Shown here piece after piece: positions 17,405 to 26,884 of a stretch of DNA of 64,000 bases; the stretch's first letter is position 1, and every line of letters starts with the position of its first letter. A program made the position numbers and the translations under genes. A model generated the notes under the pieces. The model saw only the letters and a program-made list of their open reading frames with translations. It searched no databases and had not been told where the DNA came from. Source of the stretch: Methanobrevibacter arboriphilus (lineage in GTDB: Archaea; Methanobacteriota; Methanobacteria; Methanobacteriales; Methanobacteriaceae); NCBI RefSeq assembly GCF_019669925.1, contig NZ_AP019779.1, positions 1,751,001 through 1,815,000 of the forward strand. The letters run 5' to 3'.

Positions 17405-18832
17405 ATGGTAAAACTTACTATGGAACCTGTAACTCGTATTGAAGGGCATGCAAAAATCACTGTCCAACTTGACGATGCAGGGAACGTACAAGATACAAGA
17501 TTACATGTAATGGAATTTAGAGGATTTGAAAAATTCATGCAAGGACGTCCTGTTGAAGAAGCTCCAAGGATTGTTCCTAGAATTTGTGGTATTTGTGATG
17601 TACAACACCACTTAGCTGCTGCAAAAGCGGCTGATCAATGTTATGGATTTGAAGATAATGATATTTTACCGGCTGCTTATAAAATGAGAGAATTAATGAA
17701 CTGGGGTTCATTTATGCATTCTCATGCTTTACACTTTTATTTCTTAGCAGCTCCGGATTTAGTCATTCCTGATGGAAATAGAAAAACAAGAAATGTTTTC
17801 CAAATCATTAAAGATATGCCTGATGTAGCATTACAAGCTATTCAAATGAGGAAAAATGGTTTAGATATTGTTAAAGCTGTTGGTGGAAGACCAATTCACC
17901 CAACTTCATCAACTCCTGGTGGAATATCCACTGAACTCGATGCTGAAACTCAAAAAGATTTACTTGGTAAAGCACAACAAAATGTAGAATTAGCTCAAGC
18001 AACTTTAGATTTAGCTATTCCTATATTTGAAGAAAAATTAGATTTAGTAGATTCTTTAGGTAACTTTGGTGACACTAGACACTGTGGTTTAACTAATGAT
18101 GGTGTATGGGATGTTTATAATGGTGATGTAAGAATCAAAAGTAAAGATGGTTCTAAAATTGAATATGAATATAATAACCTCGGATACTTAGATGTTGTTG
18201 CAGAACATGTAAAACCATACTCCTGGTTAAAATTCCCTTATATCAAAGAATTAGGTTATCCTGATGGTATTTACAGAGTAGCTCCATTATCAAGAATTAA
18301 TGTAGCTGACAAAATGCCTGATGCTGCACCACTCGCTCAAGACAGATTTAAAGAATTCCATGACAAATTTGGCTATGCTCAAGCACCGTTACTCTTCCAC
18401 TGGGCAAGATTAATAGAAATTTTAGCTTCAGCTGAATCTGCTGTTGACCACTTAGAAGGTGACTTATCTGCTCAAAAATTCCCAGATGCTATTGAAAGAG
18501 TAGCTGGTGAAGGTGCAGGTATTGTAGAAGCTCCTCGTGGAACTTTAATACACCATTATAAAACTGATGATGATGGTTTAATGACTAATGTTAACATTGT
18601 AGTTGCAACCATCCAAAATAACCCAGCAATGGAAATGGGTATTCAAAAAGTAGCTAAAGACTACATAAAACCTGGTGTTGAAGTAGATGACAGTATTTTC
18701 AACTTAATGGAAATGGTTATTAGAGCTTACGACCCATGTTTATCTTGTGCTACTCACTCAATGGATAGTCAAATGAGATTAGCTACTATAGAAGTTTATG
18801 ATAGTGAAGGCAATTTAATTAACAAAATCTAA
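17405..18832 (+). CDS. mvhA: MvhA, large [NiFe] catalytic subunit
   Basis: This 475-aa protein has both NiFe-binding motifs: [14 protein letters not shown] (residues 55-68) and [14 protein letters not shown] near the C-terminus. The active-site cysteine in the second motif is Cys, not selenocysteine. Fourteen or so residues after CATH would be removed by a maturation protease after nickel insertion, as in related enzymes. It oxidises H2 in the cytoplasm for heterodisulfide reduction and ferredoxin reduction. The ATG follows the mvhG stop with no gap, and mvhB begins 12 bases later. Confidence 0.96.
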   Translation: MVKLTMEPVTRIEGHAKITVQLDDAGNVQDTRLHVMEFRGFEKFMQGRPVEEAPRIVPRICGICDVQHHLAAAKAADQCYGFEDNDILPAAYKMRELMNWGSFMHSHALHFYFLAAPDLVIPDGNRKTRNVFQIIKDMPDVALQAIQMRKNGLDIVKAVGGRPIHPTSSTPGGISTELDAETQKDLLGKAQQNVELAQATLDLAIPIFEEKLDLVDSLGNFGDTRHCGLTNDGVWDVYNGDVRIKSKDGSKIEYEYNNLGYLDVVAEHVKPYSWLKFPYIKELGYPDGIYRVAPLSRINVADKMPDAAPLAQDRFKEFHDKFGYAQAPLLFHWARLIEILASAESAVDHLEGDLSAQKFPDAIERVAGEGAGIVEAPRGTLIHHYKTDDDGLMTNVNIVVATIQNNPAMEMGIQKVAKDYIKPGVEVDDSIFNLMEMVIRAYDPCLSCATHSMDSQMRLATIEVYDSEGNLINKI

Positions 18833-18844
18833 GGGGTGTAACAT

Positions 18845-20080
18845 ATGATCGTAGTCAATCAAGAAGACTGCATCAAGTGTGGAGCATGTGAAGGAACCTG
18901 CCCATCTGCAGCTATCGAATTAGAGGACCAAAAAGTCGTCTACTGTGATATCTGTGGTGGAGAACCTAAATGTGTCGAAGCTTGCCCACAAGGTGCACTC
19001 AGTGTGGATGAATTACTCATTAATGAGAATGGAGACACCCAAGCAAGAATTGTTTTCAATCCAGCTAAATGTAATGAATGTGGAGATTGTGTAGAAATAT
19101 GCCCTCCTCAAACATTAAAACTCTGTGATTGTGAAGGAGCTTTAAATTTACAAGGTTTTTGTGTAATGTGTCAAAAATGTGTAGACATTTGTCCTGTTGA
19201 AGTAATTGGAATTCCAGGAATTAAAGAACCTAAAACTCGTGAAATTGAAATTACTGAGCCTATCTTTATTAAAGATTGTGTTGGTTGTGGAACTTGTGTT
19301 CCAGAATGTCCTGTTGATGCTATTACACTTCCAGAAGTTGGTGGAGTAATAGATATTGATGAAGATACTTGTATTAAGTGTGGAATTTGTTCTCAAACTT
19401 GTCCATGGGATGCAGTATTTATATCAAAGAAAAGACCTGAAAAACGTTCTAAAGAAATTAAATCATTTACTGTAAATGAAGATACTTGTATTGGTTGTAA
19501 TACTTGTGTTGATGTTTGTCCAGGAAATTTCATTGAAACTAAATCTAATTTAACAGTAGATCTTCCTGATGTTTGTGCTGCTTGTAGTTTATGTGAAAAA
19601 CTCTGTCCAGTTGATGCTATTAGTTTAGATGTCGAATGGGGAGATGCTAAGCCTGCAAACGAGGAAGGAGTTGTTAACAATCCTGAAAAATGTGATTTCT
19701 TAGGACCTTGTGCTGTTTCTTGTCCTTCTGAAGCTATTCGTGTAGTCAGAAAAGACGGTGTACAAATTCCTGGGGAAATACAAACTAACAAAGAACCATC
19801 ATTCAATATGTGTGTTAGATGTGGTGCATGTGCTGCAAAATGTCCTGAAGGGGCTCTAACTTTAGCACCTATTGATAAAGTAAGTAATGGTGAAATTGTT
19901 CAAAGAAACAGAATTGTTTTCAATCCATCTAAATGTAATCAGTGTGGAGATTGTATCGATGTTTGTCCATATGATATGTTGAAACTTAAAGATGAAGGTA
20001 ATTTACCTCTCGTTGGTTTCTGTACTTTATGTGAACAATGTATCGAGGCATGTCCTAAAGATGCAATGGAATTTAAATAA
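18845..20080 (+). CDS. mvhB: MvhB polyferredoxin
   Basis: This 411-aa protein is made of six ferredoxin-like repeats with twelve cysteine clusters such as [48 protein letters not shown] and [12 protein letters not shown]. It belongs to the mvh operon polyferredoxin family and probably carries or stores low-potential electrons; its exact role in vivo is unsettled. The ninth cluster ([12 protein letters not shown], near residue 280) has only three of the usual four cysteines, and the second has a longer spacing ([15 protein letters not shown]). It is the last gene of the operon, followed by a terminator. Codons are less A/T-biased at the 5' end, as expected for a highly expressed gene. Confidence 0.95.
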   Translation: MIVVNQEDCIKCGACEGTCPSAAIELEDQKVVYCDICGGEPKCVEACPQGALSVDELLINENGDTQARIVFNPAKCNECGDCVEICPPQTLKLCDCEGALNLQGFCVMCQKCVDICPVEVIGIPGIKEPKTREIEITEPIFIKDCVGCGTCVPECPVDAITLPEVGGVIDIDEDTCIKCGICSQTCPWDAVFISKKRPEKRSKEIKSFTVNEDTCIGCNTCVDVCPGNFIETKSNLTVDLPDVCAACSLCEKLCPVDAISLDVEWGDAKPANEEGVVNNPEKCDFLGPCAVSCPSEAIRVVRKDGVQIPGEIQTNKEPSFNMCVRCGACAAKCPEGALTLAPIDKVSNGEIVQRNRIVFNPSKCNQCGDCIDVCPYDMLKLKDEGNLPLVGFCTLCEQCIEACPKDAMEFK

Positions 20081-20100
20081 ACAAAAAGAGATTTTTTAAA

Positions 20101-20131
20101 ATTAGGTGGTTTATCCATCTAATCTTTTTAC
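20101..20131 (+). terminator. Terminator of the mvhDGAB operon
   Basis: ATTAGGTGG (20101-20109) and CCATCTAAT (20115-20123) form a 9-bp stem with one G-U pair and a 5-base loop, followed by CTTTTTAC and more T. The stem sequence closely resembles the mtr operon terminator at 1156-1175. Confidence 0.75.
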
Positions 20132-20409
20132 TATTTTTTAATATATTTCTATTTTTAATATAGTTATATTCTATATTTTTATACAGTTTTTATATTCTAT
20201 ATTTGTTTCAGTTGTATAGTTGTTTCAATTTTATATAGTTATTAGTTTTATAATTACTCATTTTAGCTTTATAAGTTATTCTAACATTATATACTTATTT
20301 TAGTATTATATACTTATTTTAACATTATTTATTCTAGTATCATTATATTAATATTATTTATTTTAGTACTATACGATTATTTTAACTTTATTTATTCATT
20401 ATTATTTAA
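20132..20409. repeat. Degenerate AT-rich repeat spacer
   Basis: Imperfect repeats of a TATATACTTATTTTA-like unit fill much of 20140-20400, between the convergent mvhB and DedA genes. No gene or RNA is seen. Confidence 0.45.
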
Positions 20410-21051
20410 TTATTTTTTAGCTTTTTTTCTTTTATTATACAAAATATATCCAATAACTCCTACAACTCCAATTATTACAACTATCTCTTCTAAAAATGAG
20501 ATTTGATTAGATATATCTCTATAAATAGTTCCAAATTGCCATCCTAAAAATCCAAGAACAGTTGCTCTTACTAAGCCTCCTAAAAAGGTTATTAGAATAT
20601 ATTTTTTTAAATCATACCTGATTATTCCACAAAATGCACTTATTGCAACACTTGGAACTATTGGAATTGCACGTATTCCAAATAATATTATTTCATCTTT
20701 ATTTTGATTTTGAAGTTTTTCATCAGTCTTTTCTATATCTTCCCATCTAATAGCTAGATATTTTCCCCATTTATTTATAAAAGGTTTTCCAATATAGTAA
20801 CAAAGACCATATATAAACAAGGATCCTATTGTCATTCCAAGAGCTGCAGGGATCGATATATTCAAAATAAGATTTGTGATTGAATTTAACCCAATTGCTT
20901 GCCCTTCTAATATAAAAAAACTGCTTCCTAAAATAATTATGGTTGAGGGAATTGGAGCTATTATTTCTTCAATTATACATCCAAGAAATACTCCTATTGC
21001 TCCGTATTCAATAAAAAAAGATTGTAATTGTATAGTTACTGCTTCTAACAT
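20410..21051 (-). CDS. DedA/VTT-family membrane protein
   Basis: This 213-aa protein has about five hydrophobic segments and the DedA/VTT domain features: EEIIAPIPSTIIILGSSFF at the start, YGLCYYIGKPFINKWG in the middle, and the FGIRAIPIVPSVAISAFCGI loop near residue 130. DedA proteins include lipid carrier translocases (such as undecaprenyl-phosphate recycling) and membrane homeostasis proteins. The archaeal substrate is not known. A second DedA gene lies at 51198-51836, but the two are different enough to be old paralogues. The ATG follows GGAATATT. Confidence 0.82.
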   Translation of the reverse strand: MLEAVTIQLQSFFIEYGAIGVFLGCIIEEIIAPIPSTIIILGSSFFILEGQAIGLNSITNLILNISIPAALGMTIGSLFIYGLCYYIGKPFINKWGKYLAIRWEDIEKTDEKLQNQNKDEIILFGIRAIPIVPSVAISAFCGIIRYDLKKYILITFLGGLVRATVLGFLGWQFGTIYRDISNQISFLEEIVVIIGVVGVIGYILYNKRKKAKK

Positions 21052-21171
21052 AATATTCCATTTTTATATTTTAATTTTTCTATGTTTTTAATTAATATTA
21101 ATTTAGTATTGTTTTAATATTATTTTAAGGTTGATCTATTTTTAATTTATTTTTTTATTTTCAATTTTTTC

Positions 21172-21351
21172 TTAAGTTTCTTCTATAATTAATTTATGTT
21201 CTTCTAATTCTAAACGAATAAATTTACCATAAACAATTTTTTTTTCATTTAATATATCGACCATGGTTATTTTTTCATCTTCAATGTCAACAACCATTAC
21301 ATCTTCCATTATTAATTCTCCATCACTATTATAAATATTGGATTCACACAT
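21172..21351 (-). CDS. CooT-family small nickel-binding protein
   Basis: This 59-aa protein begins MCESNIY and contains EDVMVVDIEDEKITMVDILN, then EKKIVYGKFIRLELEEHKLII. This matches the CooT family, small beta-rich proteins in which the Cys after the start Met binds nickel for CO dehydrogenase maturation. An in-frame ATG at 21372 adds seven residues, but it overlaps the AGAGGT ribosome site that serves ATG 21351, and the family start is MCE, so I chose 21351. A CooC-family ATPase lies about 10 kb away; no CO dehydrogenase is in this window. It lies on the same strand downstream of pyrC. Confidence 0.82.
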   Translation of the reverse strand: MCESNIYNSDGELIMEDVMVVDIEDEKITMVDILNEKKIVYGKFIRLELEEHKLIIEET

Positions 21352-21410
21352 AATTATAACCTCTATTATCAATTAATCTATAATAATTATTAAATGAATT
21401 TTTTATTATT

Positions 21411-22805
21411 TTAATCATAAACATACTTAACTCGATTGTCAGATTCCAAGTATATATTACTATTACTATTACTATTACTATTACTATTAGTAATGCTATT
21501 ACTACCATTATAACCATATTCAATATTATCTTTATTCATTATAATTTTTCCATTACAGATAGTCATAGTAGCTATTCCTTTATAATTAAAATTTTCAAAT
21601 GGACTATACTTTGCTTTTGTATAAAAATTATCAATATTAAACTTTCCTTCTTCTTTTAAATCTATTATTACTAGATCTGCATCATACCCTACTTCTATCT
21701 TTCCTTTATTCTCAATACCAAATCTTTTTGCAGGGGTTTCTGACATTAATTTAGGTATCATTTTTAAGTCAATATTACCTCTATTTACTTCTGTCAATAA
21801 AAGTGGAAGTACTGTTTCTAAATTTGGGATTCCTGGGCTTGAATCCCAGACTCCCATTTGTTTTTCATCTATTCTGTGTGGAGCATGGTCAGTTCCAATC
21901 ATATTTATGTCTATTAGTGATTTTATTGTTAAATTTTCTCCTTTTTCTCTTAAAGGAGGATTAGTTTTAACAAGGGTTCCAAATCTATCAAAAGAGCTAT
22001 TATCAAGAAGTAAATGATGAGGGGTTATTTCAGTTGTAATTTCTATATTAGAATTATTCATTGATTTTAACTTTAATGATTTTAAGTATTCTAATGATTT
22101 TTTTGCACTTAAATGACAAATATGTATTGATAAACCATATTTTTGAGCTAAATCAACTGCATATTTAACAGATAAATATTCTGATTCAGAATTTCGAGCA
22201 TAACTATAATCTATAGCTGTACTTCCCCTAGTACATTCTAAATTTTTAATTCTTTTTGTATTTTCTTCAATATTAGCTCTATTTTCGCAATGGAGTGTAA
22301 TTGGGATTTTTTTTGTTTTATTAACTGTAGAAATATCTTCAAACATCTTCTTAATTTCAAAATCATCATATAAATCCATAAAAATTTTAAAAGATGCAGG
22401 ATTTAAGTTAGCTATTTTTTTAATCTCATTTAGGTTATTTAATCCACTGTGAAGTCCAAAATTAATAATACTCTTATTTTCTCCTATTTTTTTCTTTTTT
22501 TTAAATTCTTTCACAGTATTTGTAGGAGGAATTGTATTTGGCATGTCTAGTATTGTTGTAAATCCTCCATGAGCTGCTGCAAAGCTACCAGTTTTAAAAC
22601 TTTCTTTATAAGTTAAACCAGGGTCTCTAAAATGAACATGTGGGTCAATAAGTCCTGGAAGAATAATTTTCCCATTTATATCCACTTCTGCATCGGTTTT
22701 TAAAGGTTGTCTTGATATTTCAGATATTTTTCCATTATCTATACCAATGTAATGATTTTCTAAACTTTCTATAAGTTTACAGTTTTTAAGTACTAAATCA
22801 TTCAT
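21411..22805 (-). CDS. pyrC: Dihydroorotase
   Basis: This 464-aa amidohydrolase has the metal site PGLIDPHVHFRDPGLTYKE near residue 50, a TLHCENRANIEE region near 170, HICHLSAKKSLEYL near 230, TEITPHHLLLD near 255, and the Asp ligand in GTDHAPHRIDEK near 300. These fit dihydroorotase, which closes carbamoyl-aspartate to dihydroorotate in pyrimidine synthesis. Allantoinase is the nearest alternative. The last 30 residues are an Asn/Ser tract (SNSNSNSNSN) encoded by an (ATTACT)n repeat and are probably dispensable. A GTGA ribosome site precedes the ATG. The CooT gene is 39 bases downstream. Confidence 0.9.
   Translation of the reverse strand: MNDLVLKNCKLIESLENHYIGIDNGKISEISRQPLKTDAEVDINGKIILPGLIDPHVHFRDPGLTYKESFKTGSFAAAHGGFTTILDMPNTIPPTNTVKEFKKKKKIGENKSIINFGLHSGLNNLNEIKKIANLNPASFKIFMDLYDDFEIKKMFEDISTVNKTKKIPITLHCENRANIEENTKRIKNLECTRGSTAIDYSYARNSESEYLSVKYAVDLAQKYGLSIHICHLSAKKSLEYLKSLKLKSMNNSNIEITTEITPHHLLLDNSSFDRFGTLVKTNPPLREKGENLTIKSLIDINMIGTDHAPHRIDEKQMGVWDSSPGIPNLETVLPLLLTEVNRGNIDLKMIPKLMSETPAKRFGIENKGKIEVGYDADLVIIDLKEEGKFNIDNFYTKAKYSPFENFNYKGIATMTICNGKIIMNKDNIEYGYNGSNSITNSNSNSNSNSNIYLESDNRVKYVYD
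21450..21494. repeat. (ATTACT)n microsatellite in the end of pyrC
   Basis: About seven hexamer units (read on the plus strand as ATTACT) encode the Asn-Ser tract near the dihydroorotase C-terminus. Copy changes keep the reading frame because the unit is 6 bases. Confidence 0.85.
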
Positions 22806-23221
22806 TTTTTCACAAATATTATTTATTATAAATTTTGTTAATATAAATTAAAAATTATATTTTCATATTTTAGAAACTATATCTTCATATTAATTAGAAA
22901 CTATATCTTTATATTAATTAGAAGTTATATTTTCAGATTCACCAGATTCATTATTTAATAATAAAATTTTTCATATTATTCTTAATTATTTTATTTATTT
23001 TAATAATTTATATTTTTATCCTTAGATTTTTATTTTATTTTATTTTATCTTTAGATTTTTATTTTATAATGTTGAAAATATTTTGTCAATAATAGACCTA
23101 CTAGAAATATGAAATACTTTACTAATAATTAATATAGGGAATATTTTATTAATAATAGATTTATCAATAATTTAGAAATATATTAGTAAAATAGTTATAA
23201 TTAAAAAAATAAAATAAAAAT
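22806..23221. repeat. Divergent spacer with short tandem repeats
   Basis: Three imperfect copies of a 24-25 base unit (TTAGAAACTATATCTTCATATTAA type) lie at about 22870-22945, and a doubled CTTAGATTTTTATTTTAT unit lies near 23020-23070. A TATA-like GTTATAATTA (23194-23203) stands 24 bases before the next ATG and has no ribosome site after it. Confidence 0.5.
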
Positions 23222-24394
23222 ATGCCTTCATATGAACTAGAAACATTAGAAGAATTTATAAAAAAAATAATCAAAAGAGATAGAAAAATCTTTTTTAATG
23301 ATTACAAAGATTCTATTAAGTTATCAAGTCATAATGATAAATCAAATAGCAATGATGATATAAATATTTCTAATTCATCAAAAATTCAGTTAATAGCTGA
23401 TTTTACAGAGTATAACCCTCTTCATAATGGGCATTATCATTGTATGAAAGTAGCTAAAGAAAAAATTCCAAATGGACTATTTGTAGCTATTGTTCCTGGC
23501 TTATTTGAACGAAGTGGAAGAGGAATCCCTTTTATTATGACTCGTCAAGCTAGAGCAAAGACAGCTATAAATGCTGGTGCTGATATTGTTGTTGAAGGTC
23601 CTCCTATGGGAATAATGGGCTCTGGACAATATTCGCTATGCCTAGCTAAAACTTTCAAAGCATTAAATACAGACTTTATTCCAAGAGGATATCGTCCTTT
23701 TGATGGTTATGATATTATTCTTGATAGGATAAATTTAGGGCACTGTGTTGCTCCAAAACCATATAAAATTATTGATATGGATACTAATGAGGTTCTTTAT
23801 GAAGGCAAACTTGAAGAAGACAATTATGTTATTGCATCACTTTCAAAGTCATTAAAACGAATAGGATTTAACTTTAAAAATAAATTTTTATTTGTAAAAC
23901 GTGTTAAGGGAGTAAGTGGAACTTTAATCCGCGAAGCTACTATGAAAGGAGATTTTTCAAAAGTAACTATTATGATGCCTTCTTCCACAATAGATATATT
24001 AAATGAGGAAATAAAGAATAATAGGGCTCCATTACATATGTCTCGTGATATTGATTCAATCCTTGATTCTGCTAATAATCTTTCTTTTAGTGAATTATTA
24101 GACTTAAATTTAATGGATAATAAAACAGCTAAAAAAATAGTCGATTCAAGGGAAAATAAAGATTTTAAATCAATTGATGAAATTCAAAATTGTATATCCT
24201 ATGGATTTTCTACTCACTTCAACCATAGGGTTTTAAGTGTATTAGAAACTAAAATAAATAAGGATATAATTTATGATTATATTGATAACTATCCTTCTAA
24301 AATAAGAGTTTTAGATTATAAAAATGAAAGTGTTTTAGAAGACTTTAAAGAAAAAATTAATGAAAATAACAGGAGAATCGAATTATGGCAATAA
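23222..24394 (+). CDS. HIGH-type nucleotidyltransferase family protein
   Basis: This 390-aa protein has the nucleotidyltransferase superfamily start [19 protein letters not shown] near residue 60, in which the HNGH motif binds ATP, and [16 protein letters not shown] near 235, similar to the ISST-like second motif. It resembles the HIGH_NTase1 group, whose bacterial member TmcAL makes acetylcytidine in tRNA. For the archaeal form the substrate is unknown. Residues 35-55 are Ser/Asn/Asp-rich. The ATG lies about 24 bases after a TATA box, with no ribosome site, so the mRNA is probably leaderless. The FKBP gene start overlaps its end by 10 bases. Confidence 0.72.
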   Translation: MPSYELETLEEFIKKIIKRDRKIFFNDYKDSIKLSSHNDKSNSNDDINISNSSKIQLIADFTEYNPLHNGHYHCMKVAKEKIPNGLFVAIVPGLFERSGRGIPFIMTRQARAKTAINAGADIVVEGPPMGIMGSGQYSLCLAKTFKALNTDFIPRGYRPFDGYDIILDRINLGHCVAPKPYKIIDMDTNEVLYEGKLEEDNYVIASLSKSLKRIGFNFKNKFLFVKRVKGVSGTLIREATMKGDFSKVTIMMPSSTIDILNEEIKNNRAPLHMSRDIDSILDSANNLSFSELLDLNLMDNKTAKKIVDSRENKDFKSIDEIQNCISYGFSTHFNHRVLSVLETKINKDIIYDYIDNYPSKIRVLDYKNESVLEDFKEKINENNRRIELWQ

Positions 24395-25137
24395 AAAATG
24401 GCGATTTTATTAAATTAGAATTTACTGGTAAAATTAAAGAAACTGGAGAGGTTTTTGATACTACTAATGAAGAAATAGCTAAAGAAACAGGAATTCTTGT
24501 TGAGAATAAAGAATATGGTCCAATACCTATTATTGTTGGAGGAAATCACTTACTTAAAGCTATTGATGAGGCTGTTATTGGTTTAGATGTAGGTGAATCA
24601 AAAGAAATCGAAGTTTCTCCTGCTGATGGTTTTGGAGAAAGGGATTCTAACTTAATTCAATTAATTCCTATGAAAGAATTTAAAAAACAAGGCATGACTC
24701 CTCATGTTGGAATGGAATTAACTTCTGAAGGTCATAAAGGTAGAGTTTTAACTGTTAGTGGAGGAAGAGTTAAAGTAGACTTCAACCATGATTTAGCTGG
24801 TAAAAATCTTGAATACAGTATTGTTATTTCTGACATAATTGAAGATGATGAAGAAAAAATTAAAAGTATGATTCAACTTCATTATTCTTATCCAAATATG
24901 GATCTTGATAAAACTGAAATTAAAATTGATGGAGATAAAGTTAGTATAAAATTAGATGAAATTACTAGATTTGATCAAAAATCATACATGGATGTTACTT
25001 TTGCAAGATTCAGAATCTCTAAAGATATTTGGGATAACATGGATTATGAAAAAGTAGAATTCGTTGATGAATTTGAAAAGAAAGTAGAAGAAGGTGAAGA
25101 TCAATCTTCTGAAGAAAATAATGAAAGTGAAGAATGA
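24385..25137 (+). CDS. FKBP-type peptidyl-prolyl isomerase (SlyD-like, long form)
   Basis: This 250-aa protein begins with the FKBP domain ([23 protein letters not shown], then [20 protein letters not shown], ending [19 protein letters not shown]) with an inserted chaperone flap in the middle, as in archaeal long FKBPs. A second domain of about 70 residues and an acidic Glu/Ser tail follow. It is a cytoplasmic folding helper that isomerises prolyl bonds. AGGAGAATCG stands before the ATG. The gene overlaps the upstream nucleotidyltransferase by 10 bases, so the two are translationally coupled. A 10-bp stem (25147-25156 with 25175-25184) follows the stop. Confidence 0.92.
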   Translation: MAIKNGDFIKLEFTGKIKETGEVFDTTNEEIAKETGILVENKEYGPIPIIVGGNHLLKAIDEAVIGLDVGESKEIEVSPADGFGERDSNLIQLIPMKEFKKQGMTPHVGMELTSEGHKGRVLTVSGGRVKVDFNHDLAGKNLEYSIVISDIIEDDEEKIKSMIQLHYSYPNMDLDKTEIKIDGDKVSIKLDEITRFDQKSYMDVTFARFRISKDIWDNMDYEKVEFVDEFEKKVEEGEDQSSEENNESEE

Positions 25138-25146
25138 TTAATTTTA

Positions 25147-25184
25147 TTAGAATAATCTATTTTATTTTTTAATTATTATTCTAA
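25147..25184 (+). terminator. Possible terminator after the FKBP gene
   Basis: TTAGAATAAT (25147-25156) and ATTATTCTAA (25175-25184) form a perfect 10-bp stem around an 18-base T-rich loop. T-rich sequence lies in the loop and after it. Confidence 0.45.
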
Positions 25185-25364
25185 TATTATTTAATTATTA
25201 TTTTATTGCTCTATTATTTTTTTATTATTTAATTATTGTATTATTATTCAGTTTATTTTTAATATTTTTATTATTTTATCATATTTTTATAATTGTTATC
25301 TTTTCCAATATTTAATTAAATATTAAATATAGTCAAATAATAAAAATAATTAGACAATTATAAG

Positions 25365-26324
25365 CTAAAATAATGAGTTTATAGCATCTAAAATATTTGG
25401 GTATTGACTATGTAATGTTAATAGGTATACTACGTATATTACAACAATTATTATCAACAAAATTAATATTACTGTTAATATAGTTTCTGCTGAAGAAAAA
25501 GGTTTTTTCTCCTCTTTTTTATAATGAATATTTCTTCTATGAAGTGAAGAAGGAGTATATTCTGTGTTAATGTCTTTTTGAGGATTATTTGCATTTGTTT
25601 TCCTTAAATTTTCCATTATAGGAACATTTCTATTTTTTGCATCATTTTCTTCGAAATTGTCCTCTTTTTCCTTTGGTTCTTCTTGAATGAATGGTTCTTT
25701 AGTAATTGAACCATGTTCTGCTTCATCCATAGCTAATTGTTCAGTTAAAGATAATTCTCTTTGAGATTGAGGTTCAAATTGTTCATTTTGTAGGTTAACT
25801 GTATTTCCATTGTTTATGTTAGCTTTATTGTTTAAATTAGCTTCATTGTTTATGTTAATTTCAGTTTGAGGTTTTTCATCAAAATAGAGATCATCTAAAT
25901 ATTTTTCATATTTATCTTCAACTTCATTGTTAGGGGTTATAGGCTTATTCTCATGAGTATCATTGTATAATCTATCATCACTATATAGATCATCATGACC
26001 ATCATATGATCTAGAAGGTTTTTCTGGTATTGAATCATTTATAGAGTTTTGTTCTCCTGTTTGTACTCTTTCTTGCACTGGAAGTATCTCTGGTTCATTG
26101 GGAATTTGGTTATTTTCATTGTTAAAATTGTTTTTTTGTTGATCATTTTTGGCACTACTTTTATTACTAGCTATACTAGTTAATTCTGGACCTATAAGTT
26201 CACTCATACATTCTTCACAATAATTTTTTCCAGCAATATTTATTGTACAGTCTTCACATAACTCTTTCCCACAGAATTGACAGTTAGCTACAGAATCTCT
26301 ATTGGGATGTTTTTCACAACTCAT
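25365..26324 (-). CDS. B-box zinc finger protein with C-terminal membrane anchor
   Basis: This 319-aa protein starts with a B-box-like zinc finger: CEKHPNRDSVANCQFCGKEL then CEDC and CEEC within residues 3-40. Residues about 50-265 are disordered, rich in Asn, Glu and Asp. One hydrophobic segment follows (ETILTVILILLIIIVVIYVV, about 280-300), then a short tail. The form is a zinc finger on a long flexible arm, anchored at the membrane. Function is unknown. A larger protein at 54287-56278 uses a similar layout of zinc ribbons, disordered arm and membrane segments. AAAGGTATAA precedes the ATG. Confidence 0.75.
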   Translation of the reverse strand: MSCEKHPNRDSVANCQFCGKELCEDCTINIAGKNYCEECMSELIGPELTSIASNKSSAKNDQQKNNFNNENNQIPNEPEILPVQERVQTGEQNSINDSIPEKPSRSYDGHDDLYSDDRLYNDTHENKPITPNNEVEDKYEKYLDDLYFDEKPQTEININNEANLNNKANINNGNTVNLQNEQFEPQSQRELSLTEQLAMDEAEHGSITKEPFIQEEPKEKEDNFEENDAKNRNVPIMENLRKTNANNPQKDINTEYTPSSLHRRNIHYKKEEKKPFSSAETILTVILILLIIIVVIYVVYLLTLHSQYPNILDAINSLF

Positions 26325-26884
26325 GGTTATACCTTTGTTGATTTTTATAAAATTTTAAATTTAGTCCTTAAATATTATATAAGTAATATTATTTATATAA
26401 GTAATATTTAGATATTTACTTAATATTATGATATTTACTAATTTTTAAAGCATTGTATTATGATTGTTCTACTTATTATTTATATTTAATGTTTTTTAAC
26501 TATTTTTAGCTATGATTTTTTAATATAATTTTTTTAGTTTATATATTAGTAATTAATTTAAGAATTAATTTAAGAATTAATAAAAATGAAAAAATTATAT
26601 TAAGAATTAATAAAAAAATTAAATAAAAACCAAAATAAAGATAAAAATAAAATCTAAAAATAAAGTTTAAAATCAAATAACCAATAAATAATCAATAAAT
26701 AACAAATAAAGAACTAATAATTAATAGAAAACTGATAAGAAAGTAATAATAATTTATTAGTATTAATAATATTATTAACACTATTTATATTACTATGATT
26801 ATTGGCATTTTATTATTTTATTATCATATTATTATGTCATTAGTATTATTACCCTTATTATTCTTAGTTTTATTCAGTGTATAA
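26325..26884. other. AT-rich spacer, nothing clear
   Basis: Short direct repeats are visible (TATATAAGTAATATT twice near 26376-26410, AATTTAAGAATTAAT twice near 26550-26580). I see no gene, RNA or strong terminator. The promoter of the B-box gene should lie near its left end. Confidence 0.4.

Noticed and set aside
19393-19806. 137-residue minus-strand frame inside mvhB
   Set aside because: Shadow of the cysteine-rich polyferredoxin; no start signals and the plus-strand gene is certain.
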